Positions 15,326 to 23,435 are shown, counted from the stretch's first letter. The stretch is DNA of 24,488 bases from Saprospiraceae bacterium (GCA_020436955.1 JAGQWW010000004.1:1-24488), one strand, 5' to 3'. Numbers and translations: made by a program. Notes: generated by a model from the letters alone, not told the origin.

Positions 15326-16765
15326 ATGACTCAGAAGAAAAAAAGTAATTGGCTGATTTATACCCTTATTGGCGCTGTCCTATCAATAGGCGTGGTTGCC
15401 TTCATTACCAGTAAAAATCGTAATAAGGGCGAGGAGGTAGAAGTTGAAAAAGTCGAGAAAAGGACCATTAGAGAAACTGTTGCTGCGAGTGGGAAGGTAT
15501 TCCCTGTAACGGAAGTTAAAATCAGCTCAGACGTAAGTGGTGAAATTGTAGCCCTGCTGGTAGAAGAAGGAGACTCTGTAAAAAGCGGTCAACTATTGGC
15601 TCAAATTGATCCTGATGCATATGAATCTCAAGTAGAGAGAGGTATGGCTCAGGTGAATTCTGCAAAAGCCAATGCTGCCAATGCGAGGTCCCAAATTGAA
15701 AACTTTAAAGCGCAGCGTGCACAGATCATGGCCAATTTGAAAAATGCCAGAAAAATGCACGAGCGTAATATGCAATTGCATAAGGAAGGCGTGATCTCAG
15801 ATGCAGATTTGGAAGCATCAGAGGCCTCCAGAAATGCATTGGAAGCAAACCTCGAGTCGATAGAAGCCAATATAAGAGCATCAGAGCAGTCAGCAAATGC
15901 TGCAGAATACTCCATAAAAAGTGCAGAGGCTACGTTGAAAGAATTAAAAACTGTACTTAGAAGAACTGATATTTTTGCCCCAATGTCTGGTATTGTATCC
16001 CGCTTAAATGTAGAACAAGGTGAACGCGTGGTAGGTACCATTCAAATGGCAGGAACCGAGATGATGCGGATAGCCGATTTGAGTAAAATGGAAGTCCAGG
16101 TGGATGTAAGTGAAAATGACATCCCACGGGTAACCATGGGTGATGATGTCGATATTGAAGTAGATGCTTATTTGAATAGAACCTTTAAAGGAAAGGTGAC
16201 GGAAATAGCCCACTCGGCCAGCAATATGGCTACCAGTGGAATTTCAACAAGTCTGAATACTGACCAGGTTACCAATTTTGTGGTAACGATTAATATTGAC
16301 CCTGCGTCTTACAATGATCTTGTAACCGAAAAAAGTCCATTTCCATTTCGTCCTGGCATGTCCGCCAGTGTAGAAATTGAAGCTCAGATTATCGAGAATA
16401 CACTAAGTGTACCAATACAGGCTGTAACCACACGTGAATTTGACAAAAATGGAAAACCAAAAGACCGTGTTAAAAAAAGAGGGGAAAAAGACAATCAAGA
16501 AGAGGAAGAAGACAATGATGGTTTGGCAAAAACGGTGAGCAACAAAGGAAATGGACATGAGGAGGAAATTAGAGAAGTTGTTTTCGTTGTAAATGAAGAT
16601 AAGACCGTTAGCATTCGGGAAGTAACAACAGGAATTCAGGATGACTCTTATATCCAGGTTGTTTCCGGGCTTGAAGATGGCCAAACAATTGTAACAGGTC
16701 CTTATTCTGCGGTGTCCAGAAACCTAAAAGATGGGGAAGACATCACTATCAAGAAAGGAGAATAA
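15326..16765 (+). CDS. HlyD/MacA-type periplasmic adaptor protein
   Basis: Membrane fusion protein that joins an inner-membrane pump to the TolC-like channel. The 479-residue protein has a membrane anchor (about 10-27), lipoyl half-domains at about 65-98 (SSDVSGEIVALLVEEGDSVKSGQLLA) and 212-250 (DIFAPMSGIVSRLNVEQGERV), and between them a long Ala-rich coiled-coil hairpin (about 100-210). Beta-barrel and membrane-proximal domains follow. An unusual, highly charged insert (about 371-415, KPKDRVKKRGEKDNQEEEED) splits the last domain just after SVPIQAVTTRE. The length is above the usual 380-420 because of it. Gene order tolC-adaptor, without a MacB-like permease in the window, is the one oddity. 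The lipoyl/coiled-coil layout is closest to MacA-type proteins. Confidence 0.9.
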   Translation: MTQKKKSNWLIYTLIGAVLSIGVVAFITSKNRNKGEEVEVEKVEKRTIRETVAASGKVFPVTEVKISSDVSGEIVALLVEEGDSVKSGQLLAQIDPDAYESQVERGMAQVNSAKANAANARSQIENFKAQRAQIMANLKNARKMHERNMQLHKEGVISDADLEASEASRNALEANLESIEANIRASEQSANAAEYSIKSAEATLKELKTVLRRTDIFAPMSGIVSRLNVEQGERVVGTIQMAGTEMMRIADLSKMEVQVDVSENDIPRVTMGDDVDIEVDAYLNRTFKGKVTEIAHSASNMATSGISTSLNTDQVTNFVVTINIDPASYNDLVTEKSPFPFRPGMSASVEIEAQIIENTLSVPIQAVTTREFDKNGKPKDRVKKRGEKDNQEEEEDNDGLAKTVSNKGNGHEEEIREVVFVVNEDKTVSIREVTTGIQDDSYIQVVSGLEDGQTIVTGPYSAVSRNLKDGEDITIKKGE

Positions 16766-16784
16766 GCTTCAAGAAAGATAATCG

Positions 16785-16823
16785 CATAAAAAAGGCGGTC
16801 TTGAATTCGTTTCAAGACCGCCT
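16785..16823 (-). terminator. Terminator for odhB (possibly both directions)
   Basis: AGGCGGTCTTGAA (16793-16805) and TTCAAGACCGCCT (16811-16823) form a perfect 13-bp stem with a 5-base loop. On the minus strand TTTTTTATG follows, so it ends odhB; on the plus strand the U-tract is missing, though the stem lies 28 bases after the adaptor stop. Confidence 0.85.
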
Positions 16824-16846
16824 GCTTATTATCAACTCATTGTCAA

Positions 16847-18097
16847 TTATAAATCCAATAGAAGAGAAACAGGATCCTCTATCAGCTCTTTTACCTTTTT
16901 CAAAAAAGTAACTGATGTACTTCCATCAATAATTCTGTGGTCATAACTTAATGCCAGGTACATCATTGGTCTGATTTCTACCTGTCCGTTTATAGCCATC
17001 GGGCGCTCGTTGATAGCGTGCATACCTAAAATAGCCGCCTGAGGCTCATTAATGATAGGTGTACTCATCAAAGAACCAAAAACACCGCCATTGGTAATCG
17101 TAAAGGTACCACCACTCATTTCCTCAAGAGTCAAATCGTTATTTCTGGCCTTTTCTGCAAGTTTTTTGATTTCCCATTCGATATCAGCCAAAGAAAGTGA
17201 CTCTACATTTTTTACCGGAGGTACTACCAAACCGTTAGGAGTAGAGATAGCGATAGAAATATCCGCATATTCGTGATAAACTAATTCATCTCCATCAATT
17301 TGTGCATTAACATCAGGCATCTCCATCAACACTTTTGCACATGCCTTTGAGAAGATAGACATGAAGCCCAGTTTAATTCCAAATTTCTCAACAAACTGAT
17401 CCTGATATTTTTTACGCATTTGGAAAACACCGGTCATATCAGCCTCATTGAACGTGGTAAGCATCGCTGTCTCGTTTTTAGCGGAAACCAATCGTTTAGC
17501 GATTGTGCGGCGCATACGAGACATTTTTTTGCGGCTGGACTCACGTCCAAATGCTTTCCCTGCTGATGGTGCGGGTCTGGTTGCATGCGCTTCCTTCTTT
17601 TCAGGTGCAGGAGCAGACGTTTTATTAGTAGCTGCTTTTTGAGCATCTTCTTTCGTTATCCTACCATCTTTTCCAGTACCCTGGACAGCAGCTGGATTAA
17701 CATCATTTTCTTTCAAAATTTTGGATGCAGCCGGAGATGGATGTCCTGTAGCATATGATTCCTTTTCAGCAGCATCGTCTGAAGATTTTTCAGCTGTTTC
17801 AGATTTGGCAGGTTTTGCTTCCTCTTTCTTATCATTTCCACCTCCATCAGGACCAGAAACGCTGGTATCAATTTTTGCCACCAAGGCACCAATTTCCAAA
17901 TCATCTCCTTCGGCAGCAACGTAGATTAATTTTCCACTTGCTTCAGCCGGAAATTCTAAGGTTGCCTTATCTGATTCAAATTCACAGATAGGTTCATCCA
18001 GATTTACATACTCCCCATTCTCTTTGAGCCATTGGGATAAAGTTACTTCTGAAATAGATTCGCCAATGGTCGGAACACGCATTTCAATGACGCTCAT
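16847..18097 (-). CDS. odhB: Dihydrolipoamide succinyltransferase, E2 of 2-oxoglutarate dehydrogenase
   Basis: E2 component (also called sucB) that passes the succinyl group from E1 to CoA in the TCA cycle. The 416-residue protein has an N-terminal lipoyl domain (1-78) with the lipoylated Lys44 in FESDKATLEF, a flexible Lys/Ala/Glu linker, a subunit-binding domain (about 117-155, PSPAASKILKENDVNPAAVQ), a second linker, and the catalytic domain (about 185-416). The acyltransferase motif SYDHRIIDG carries His387 and Asp391. The segment GGTFTITNGGVFGSLMSTPIIN points to the succinyl rather than acetyl form. There is one lipoyl domain only. The E1 gene (odhA) is not in the window, so the order odhA-odhB, common elsewhere, is broken or lies beyond ettA. 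Confidence 0.96.
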   Translation of the reverse strand: MSVIEMRVPTIGESISEVTLSQWLKENGEYVNLDEPICEFESDKATLEFPAEASGKLIYVAAEGDDLEIGALVAKIDTSVSGPDGGGNDKKEEAKPAKSETAEKSSDDAAEKESYATGHPSPAASKILKENDVNPAAVQGTGKDGRITKEDAQKAATNKTSAPAPEKKEAHATRPAPSAGKAFGRESSRKKMSRMRRTIAKRLVSAKNETAMLTTFNEADMTGVFQMRKKYQDQFVEKFGIKLGFMSIFSKACAKVLMEMPDVNAQIDGDELVYHEYADISIAISTPNGLVVPPVKNVESLSLADIEWEIKKLAEKARNNDLTLEEMSGGTFTITNGGVFGSLMSTPIINEPQAAILGMHAINERPMAINGQVEIRPMMYLALSYDHRIIDGSTSVTFLKKVKELIEDPVSLLLDL

Positions 18098-18160
18098 CGT
18101 AAAATTTTGTTTACAGGGTTATACACTAATGCACAATGGTTTTAGAAACACTTAAATGCA

Positions 18161-19837
18161 CTATTGGTTAATTACATTTTTAAACTTTGGACGTTTTGGG
18201 GTAATATCCCCATACTTTTCCTTTTTAGCTGCTTCGTAATCAGAGAAGTTACCTTCAAAGAAAACTACTTCAGAATCACCCTCAAATGAAATAATATGTG
18301 TTGCAAGTCTGTCTATAAACCAACGGTCGTGAGAGATTACCAACACACATCCGGCAAAGTTATCCAAACCTTCTTCCAGCGCCCTCAACGTATTAACGTC
18401 AATGTCGTTGGTAGGCTCATCCAGCAATAAAACATTGCCTCCTTCCTTCAAGGTCATAGCCAGGTGTACACGATTTCTTTCTCCTCCTGACAACACACCA
18501 AGTTTCTTTTGCTGATCATTTCCGCTAAAATTGAACTTACTAAGGTAAGCTCTGGAGTTAACAGAAATATTTCCAACCTGCAAGATATCATTACCTCCTG
18601 AGACCACCTCAAATACAGTCTTTTCAGGCAATAAAGCTTCATGACTTTGATCGACATAACTCGTCTGCACTGTATCACCAATAACGACATTACCGTTATC
18701 AGGTTTTTCTTTACCCATGATAATTTTAAAAAGGGTACTTTTTCCTACACCATTTGGTCCAATAATACCGACAATAGCATTTTTCGGAATGGAAATATTC
18801 AAATTTTCAAAAAGAACCCTGTCGCCAAAGGATTTTGATATCCCTTCCAGGTCAATCACTTTATCTCCTAATCTTTGTCCGGGTGGAATGTAAATTTCAA
18901 GCTTAGCCTCTTTTTCCTTAGATTCTTCAGATGCCAGTTTTTCATAAGCATTCAAACGAGCTTTTCCTTTTGCCTGTTTTGCTTTGGGTGACATTCGAAT
19001 CCATTCCAATTCCCTTTCCAGGGTTTTCTTTCTTTTGCTCTCAGATCGTTCTTCTTGTTCTAGTCGTTTTGATTTTTGTTCCAACCAGGAAGAGTAATTT
19101 CCTTTCCACGGAATTCCTTCCCCACGATCCAACTCTAAAATCCATCCGGCAACATTGTCAAGGAAATAACGGTCGTGGGTTACGGCAATAACCGTACCCG
19201 GGAAATTTTGCAAGTACTGTTCCAACCAAAGTACACTTTCTGCATCCAGGTGGTTGGTAGGTTCATCTAACAATAAAATGTCAGGATTGCTTAACAGAAG
19301 TCGACAAAGTGCCACCCTTCTTCTTTCTCCACCTGACAATACCTTTATAGTTGCATCAGAAGGTGGACAACGCAAGGCATCCATGGCTGTTTCCAACTTG
19401 TAATCCAACTCCCAGGCATTGAGATGTTCCAGTTTTTCCATCAACTCGCCCTGCTTTTCAATCAACTTCATCATCTCATCGTCATCCATTGGCTCACCAA
19501 GTTTCATGTTGATTTCTTCGTACTCTTTTAAAAGATCAACAGTCTCCTGAACGCCTTCCTCTACTACTTCACGTACAGTTTTACTTTCATCTAATTCTGG
19601 TTCCTGAGCCAGGTATCCAATTTTATAAGAACCGTCAAATTCAACTTTACCTTCAAAGTTTTGGTCAAGGCCGGCAATTATTTTTAGAAGGGTTGACTTC
19701 CCGGAACCATTTAGACCCAAAACACCAATTTTGGCGCCGTAAAAAAAGGATAGCCAGATATTTTTCAAGACTTGTTTGCTGGGAGGAAATGTTTTATTCA
19801 CCCCCGTCATAGAAAAAATGATCTTTTCGTCAGCCAT
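18161..19837 (-). CDS. ettA: ABC-F translational throttle EttA
   Basis: Ribosome-bound ABC-F ATPase that gates the first steps of elongation according to the ATP/ADP ratio. The 558-residue protein has two ABC domains: Walker A GLNGSGKST at about 41-49 and GPNGVGKST at 360-368; signature LSGGE at 167-171 and 449-453; Walker B LLLDEPTNHLD (188-198) and LLLDEPTNDID (470-480), each with its catalytic Glu. The EttA arm lies in the first domain (about 95-140), and the linker with KSKRLEQEERSESKRKKTLE (about 255-274) is the P-site tRNA interaction motif region. Length and KRPKFKNVINQ-type C-terminus fit EttA, not Uup or ABC-F resistance proteins. Its start at ATG 19837 (MADEKIIFSMTGVNKTFPP) is clear. 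It is followed by odhB after 63 bases. Confidence 0.96.
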   Translation of the reverse strand: MADEKIIFSMTGVNKTFPPSKQVLKNIWLSFFYGAKIGVLGLNGSGKSTLLKIIAGLDQNFEGKVEFDGSYKIGYLAQEPELDESKTVREVVEEGVQETVDLLKEYEEINMKLGEPMDDDEMMKLIEKQGELMEKLEHLNAWELDYKLETAMDALRCPPSDATIKVLSGGERRRVALCRLLLSNPDILLLDEPTNHLDAESVLWLEQYLQNFPGTVIAVTHDRYFLDNVAGWILELDRGEGIPWKGNYSSWLEQKSKRLEQEERSESKRKKTLERELEWIRMSPKAKQAKGKARLNAYEKLASEESKEKEAKLEIYIPPGQRLGDKVIDLEGISKSFGDRVLFENLNISIPKNAIVGIIGPNGVGKSTLFKIIMGKEKPDNGNVVIGDTVQTSYVDQSHEALLPEKTVFEVVSGGNDILQVGNISVNSRAYLSKFNFSGNDQQKKLGVLSGGERNRVHLAMTLKEGGNVLLLDEPTNDIDVNTLRALEEGLDNFAGCVLVISHDRWFIDRLATHIISFEGDSEVVFFEGNFSDYEAAKKEKYGDITPKRPKFKNVINQ

Positions 19838-20067
19838 ATATGCCTATTTAATATTTTGTTTAAGATGGCTGTAAAGATGGGAATTTTGAAGGAAGTCTGA
19901 TCATTTAAACAATGCCAATTCAATTATTTATACATGGATTATTAAGAGTGGTGAATACAATTTTATCCTGTTGAAATATTTTCTCCCTCTCAACTGCAAC
20001 CCTAAACAGAACTATGTTGTCCTTATGAGGTGTAGCACAGAATATTATTCACTTCAAAACCTTTGGT

Positions 20068-21333
20068 ATGAAAAGTTTTACCCGAATTATGATTATCATG
20101 CTGGTATTTTGTTTGTCTTTTGGCTCCAGCCAAATGTTTGGACAAAATTCCCGGTCCGATAAAATTATTGTCACCCAAAAAATTGAAACTGAGGATGGAC
20201 AAATCATTGTCAAGAAAAAAGCCCTTGATAGTCCAGAAGATGTTGAAGCTTTTATTAGTCAAATTAAAGAGTCTGTTGCCACCGAGCAGCTTGATGCACA
20301 ATTAAAAGGAATCAAAATTCAGCATGAAGGAGAGGAAGATGCCTTTTTTTATTTTAAAGAAAGGGCAAATCATGGCGAGATGCAAGAAGGCATGCATGCA
20401 GAAAAGATGAAGGTCAAAAAATCCAAGACCTTATTGGGCATTTATCCTAGTAATACCATAGAAGGAAAAGGTGTTCGAATTTCAAGTGTTGTTAAAGGTA
20501 AAGGCGCTGAAGCAGCCGGATTGCTAGGTGGAGATATTGTTACCAATATCGCCGGCAACCAAATACAATCTGTTGGAGGACTTCGTACGGTATTAGATCA
20601 GTTTGAGCCAGGACAATCCGTTTCAGTGAGCATCGAAAGAGATGGTCAAGTGATGCAGCGTGATGTTGTACTGTCTGAACAAGTGTATTATCGCTATTAT
20701 GAAAAAAGAGACCCCTGTAAGGTTTTTATCGGCATCTTCTCTACTTCATCAGGACAAGAGGATGGGGTAAGGATTACGGATGTAATCCCAAATACTTCAG
20801 CTGATAAATTTGGCCTTCAAAAAGGTGATATTTTGTTGATGGTAGATGGCATTACGGTAAACAGCCATCATGAAGTAGTAACTGAGCGTGATAAACATGA
20901 GGCCGGTGATTGGTATGAAATGACCTTAGACCGAAACGGCAAAATATTTACTGTAAAGGCACAGTTTAACGAATGTGAACAGGAAGAAGATGTGGAGGAA
21001 GCTAAAGAGGAATTGCAAGAGGAAGAAACAGAATCAATTGATAATCCGGCTGGGACCGAAAATGGTCAGTTGGTTTTGGATGAATTCAGTGCCTACCCAA
21101 ATCCTACTGTAAGCGATTTGAATGTAAGCTTTAAAGGAGAGGCAGTACCTACCCAGGTAAGAATCACTGATATCAATGGAAGAGTAGTATTTGAAGAGTT
21201 TCTTCCAAATTTTGACGGTGTATATCAAAAGCTTGTTTCGCTTGGAAATGTAAGTCCGGGTAATTTAAATTTATCTGTTTACCAAAAAGGAAAAGTAGTC
21301 AGTAAGTCAATTTTGCTTTTGAATAGAGCTTAA
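20068..21333 (+). CDS. Secreted double-PDZ protein with C-terminal T9SS-type sorting domain
   Basis: A 421-residue surface or periplasmic protein. Residues 1-25 (MKSFTRIMIIMLVFCLSFGS...) are a signal peptide. Two PDZ domains follow, at about 120-203 (GVRISSVVKGKGAEAAGLLGGDIVTNIAGN) and 218-300 (GVRITDVIPNTSADKFGLQKGDILLMVDGI), with no protease domain. An acidic linker (about 302-325) leads to a C-terminal domain (about 335-421) with FSAYPNPTVSDLNVSF and ITDINGRVVFEE, the type-A sorting signal used by the type IX secretion system. The order two-PDZ plus sorting tail suggests a surface scaffold that binds protein C-termini, but targets are unknown. It is monocistronic and divergent from ettA; the 230-base gap between them shows no clear promoter match. 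Confidence 0.9.
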   Translation: MKSFTRIMIIMLVFCLSFGSSQMFGQNSRSDKIIVTQKIETEDGQIIVKKKALDSPEDVEAFISQIKESVATEQLDAQLKGIKIQHEGEEDAFFYFKERANHGEMQEGMHAEKMKVKKSKTLLGIYPSNTIEGKGVRISSVVKGKGAEAAGLLGGDIVTNIAGNQIQSVGGLRTVLDQFEPGQSVSVSIERDGQVMQRDVVLSEQVYYRYYEKRDPCKVFIGIFSTSSGQEDGVRITDVIPNTSADKFGLQKGDILLMVDGITVNSHHEVVTERDKHEAGDWYEMTLDRNGKIFTVKAQFNECEQEEDVEEAKEELQEEETESIDNPAGTENGQLVLDEFSAYPNPTVSDLNVSFKGEAVPTQVRITDINGRVVFEEFLPNFDGVYQKLVSLGNVSPGNLNLSVYQKGKVVSKSILLLNRA

Positions 21334-21363
21334 AAAAAGCAAGGTGCCCTGTTGGACACCTTG
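21331..21363 (-). terminator. Minus-strand terminator abutting the PDZ gene
   Basis: In the minus RNA CAAGGTGTCC and GGGCACCTTG form a 10-bp stem (one G-U) with loop AACA, followed by C and TTTTTTT. The wobble pair and the U-tract both favour minus, so a transcript from the right ends here. It may also act on the plus-strand PDZ gene that stops at 21333. Confidence 0.75.
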
Positions 21364-21385
21364 TTCGAAAAAGGCTTGAGGTAAA

Positions 21386-21535
21386 CTAACTATAAAACAA
21401 AACTTGGCAATCAAATCTGTAACTCAGCATAGAAGAGCCGAGTAATGAGCCGGGGGACGCTTGGGAATTTCCAGGCTCCCCCGTTTCATTTTGGTCAACG
21501 CATAAAGAAATCTCTCTTTTCGTGGAATTCATCAT
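21386..21535 (-). CDS. Possible small protein of 49 residues
   Basis: An open frame with two adjacent start codons (21535 and 21532) reads MMNSTKREISLCVDQNETGE, then a Gly/Ser/Pro-rich middle and the end SYRFDCQVLFYS. It stops 23 bases before a clear minus-strand terminator, which is the main support. Against it: the frame overlaps a strong hairpin at 21451-21483, there is no evident ribosome-binding site or promoter, and I know no family for it with confidence. It may be a small gene or an accidental frame in a structured RNA. Confidence 0.3.
   Translation of the reverse strand: MMNSTKREISLCVDQNETGEPGNSQASPGSLLGSSMLSYRFDCQVLFYS
21451..21494 (+). other. Strong GC-rich hairpin
   Basis: CGGGGGA (21451-21457) and TCCCCCG (21477-21483) extend inward, past one bulged base, by GCTTGG/CCAGGC, giving 13 pairs with loop GAATTT. 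One G-U pair favours the plus-strand RNA, and TTTCATTTT follows, as in a terminator for transcripts that pass the PDZ gene. Confidence 0.5.
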
Positions 21536-21645
21536 TGCACGATTTCTTTTGCATAGTATAAATCAACTTTACAATCTTTTGTAAGTGATATGCTTTTCCG
21601 GACTTTTTAAATGGATTTGCACTCCCGGAAAAAAATATAAATCGA

Positions 21646-21687
21646 TATATGCCGCCATTGCTGACGGCATATAATCAGTTTTTTTCA
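21646..21687. other. Hairpin with T-rich flanks, possible terminator
   Basis: TATATGCCG (21646-21654) and CGGCATATA (21665-21673) form a 9-bp stem. In the minus RNA it grows to 12 pairs with a GCAA (GNRA) loop, followed after about eight bases by TATATTTTTTT. In the plus RNA TTTTTTTC follows after five bases. It could end the ParA-RHH transcript, end a plus-strand RNA, or be part of a folded RNA. Confidence 0.45.
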
Positions 21688-22080
21688 AGAAATGCTCATG
21701 GGAAGACCTAATGGTCTAAATCTGAAATAGTGAATCGTGGGATGCAGCGTTAACTGCATTTGTTAACAAGTGAATTGGACAATAAAATTTATTGGGAATC
21801 AAATTCATTGCCCTGAATTCGGAGGCAATATGCTTGGATTTTCAGGCTGGTGCATCTAAAAAACACCCAATCTGTGACAAAACAAATTGGATAATTTTTT
21901 ATTTTAAATATAAAAATACGAGGGAGAAATGAATTCTAGGCAACCACCAGTATAGGAACCCGCTTGATTAGTAACCTAAATGGAATGTCCCGGAAAAATG
22001 GAATTGAAATGGACAGAATCCTGGATGGAAATTGTGACACAATTACATTTGAAAAATTCGTATAAAAAATTCAAATCTGT
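21688..22080. other. Gene-free stretch with a perfect palindrome
   Basis: I see no coding sequence here. The clearest element is AATTGTGACACAATT at 22030-22044, a palindrome with 7-base arms and a single central base, 37 bases beyond the stop of the RHH gene. Its TGTGA halves recall Crp/Fnr-type operators, but spacing is too tight for a standard site. A partial echo, TCTGTGACAAAACAAATTGG, lies at about 21871-21890. Confidence 0.5.
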
Positions 22081-22578
22081 CTATCGCGCCTTATCCTGCT
22101 CTGCTTCTTTGATATATTCAGAAATGATCTGGGTAATTACATCCTTAAGATAAGCATTTTGACTACGGGCAATGGCTTTAAGTTTTTCAAGTTTTTTCTT
22201 GTCTACTGCAAAGGTCACCCTTTTAGTTGCTTTCCGATCGCCCGGTTCTTCAACCATTTTAACTTCAATGGTTTTTCTGATAAGTGCATCCAGGCCTGAT
22301 AGTGGCTTACGCACTTTCGGATTTACCTGCTTAGGAGCCGGATTATTTTTATCTGTTCCAGTTTCTTTGATGGTTGAATCTTCAGGTCTGTCGCTACTCA
22401 AAGCTTCTTCCAAAAGGGTATCAAGGTCAGCAGTAAAGTCTTTACTGGACCCTTTAGACCGCACTCGTTTTACCTTTTGCGGTCCCTTTGGAGTCGATGC
22501 CTCAACAAAAGTTACAGTTTCTTCTGCTACTTCATCAAAGAGGCTTTCCAAACCATCTGTGAACTTCTTTTTACTCAA
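22081..22578 (-). CDS. Small ribbon-helix-helix DNA-binding partner of ParA
   Basis: A 165-residue protein. The C-terminus (about 119-158: KRVTFAVDKKKLEKLKAIAR, then a second helix with LKDVITQIISEYIKE) has the strand-helix-helix pattern of ribbon-helix-helix (CopG/ParG-like) proteins. The N-terminal two thirds are polar and probably unstructured, but carry three short, similar motifs: KFTDGLESLFD (5-15), DFTADLDTLLE (47-57) and PLSGLDALIR (92-101). These recall the N-terminal GLGALL-type motif by which ParB proteins touch ParA. It starts 46 bases after the parA stop in one operon, where ParB/ParG-like partners are usually found. It is not a canonical ParB (no HTH or CTPase domain). Confidence 0.8.
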   Translation of the reverse strand: MSKKKFTDGLESLFDEVAEETVTFVEASTPKGPQKVKRVRSKGSSKDFTADLDTLLEEALSSDRPEDSTIKETGTDKNNPAPKQVNPKVRKPLSGLDALIRKTIEVKMVEEPGDRKATKRVTFAVDKKKLEKLKAIARSQNAYLKDVITQIISEYIKEAEQDKAR

Positions 22579-22624
22579 TTTCTAAAAATAAATTAGGTCA
22601 AAGACACCTGTTTAAAAATACATT

Positions 22625-23386
22625 TTACACGCTAACTTGTTCGGTTCTTGTGATCAATTCCTTACAAAGAGCCAGGTAATCTTCTGCACCTGAACTGTTC
22701 TTATTGTATTCAAAAATGTCTTTGCGTTGGGCCGGAGCCTCAGCCAATGCAACATTATCTCTAATCATTGTTTCAAATACTTTGTCACCAAAGTATTTTT
22801 TGATGGTTTCAACAACATCACGATTCAAAATCTTACGGTTGTCATACATGGTTGCGATAACCCCACCAATTTGCAAACTTTTGTTCAAACGGAAGCGTAC
22901 TTTATCAATGACCTGCTTGATTTTCGCTACTCCCTGCAAAGCAAGAAACTCCGTTTGAAGCGGAATCAATACATACTGACTGCTCGTAAGTGCATTCAAA
23001 GTCAAAAGACCAAGAGAAGGAGGACAGTCAATAATGATATAATCATATTCTTCCATAACAGGTGCCAGCAATTCACGTAAAATAAACTCACGACCTGCTT
23101 CATTTATAAGCTCCATCTCTGCTCCTGAAAGATCCAAGGTGGAAATGACAACATCGAAACCATCTTTCACCTGGTAAGGCACCAATTCAGACTCACCACG
23201 CAATGATTCATAGATACTATATTTCTGTCTTGGGATACCCAAAGAAACTGTCAAGTTAGCCTGGGGATCCAAATCAATCAGCATCACACGCTTTCCTAAT
23301 TCAACCATTCCAGCGCCAATATTTATGGTACTGGTAGTCTTACCAACACCTCCTTTGTGATTTAAAAGCGAAATAACTGTTGCCAT
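22625..23386 (-). CDS. parA: ParA/Soj-family partition ATPase
   Basis: A 253-residue deviant Walker ATPase that moves or positions DNA or large cargo. Visible motifs: the deviant Walker A HKGGVGKTT at 10-18 with the signature Lys11 and Lys16, Walker A' LIDLDPQ at 36-42, Walker B YIIIDCPPSLG at 116-126, and FLALQGVAKIKQVI after QTE. There is no N-terminal HTH, so it is of the short (type Ib or chromosomal) kind. It is co-transcribed with the RHH protein and divergent from an S24 repressor. No parS-like site (TGTTnCACGTGnAACA) was seen in the window, so this may be a second partition set, not the main chromosomal one. Confidence 0.93.
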   Translation of the reverse strand: MATVISLLNHKGGVGKTTSTINIGAGMVELGKRVMLIDLDPQANLTVSLGIPRQKYSIYESLRGESELVPYQVKDGFDVVISTLDLSGAEMELINEAGREFILRELLAPVMEEYDYIIIDCPPSLGLLTLNALTSSQYVLIPLQTEFLALQGVAKIKQVIDKVRFRLNKSLQIGGVIATMYDNRKILNRDVVETIKKYFGDKVFETMIRDNVALAEAPAQRKDIFEYNKNSSGAEDYLALCKELITRTEQVSV

Positions 23387-23427
23387 TTGTTCTTTTTAAT
23401 TTGTTTTCTCAAAGGTTTGCTCCAGGG

Positions 23428-23435
23428 CAAAAATA
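23428..23435 (-). promoter_or_regulatory. -7 element for parA
   Basis: On the minus strand TATTTTTG matches TAnnTTTG exactly, with an expected start near 23421 and a leader of about 35 bases that contains the near copy of the 11-base repeat. No -33 TTTG at normal spacing. Confidence 0.45.

Noticed and set aside
15649..16041. Minus-strand open frame of 130 codons inside the adaptor gene
   Set aside because: Antisense to the Ala-rich coiled coil, which by composition leaves the reverse frame open; no motif.
19971..20162. Plus-strand frame of 63 codons upstream of the PDZ gene
   Set aside because: It overlaps the start of the PDZ gene in another frame and has no signal or motif.
22172..22585. 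Plus-strand open frame of 137 codons opposite the RHH gene
   Set aside because: Antisense shadow; Ser/Phe-rich product without a family, while the minus frame encodes an RHH domain and fits the parA operon.
22625..23386. parS site for this ParA
   Set aside because: No match to the 16-base parS palindrome was seen in or around the operon.
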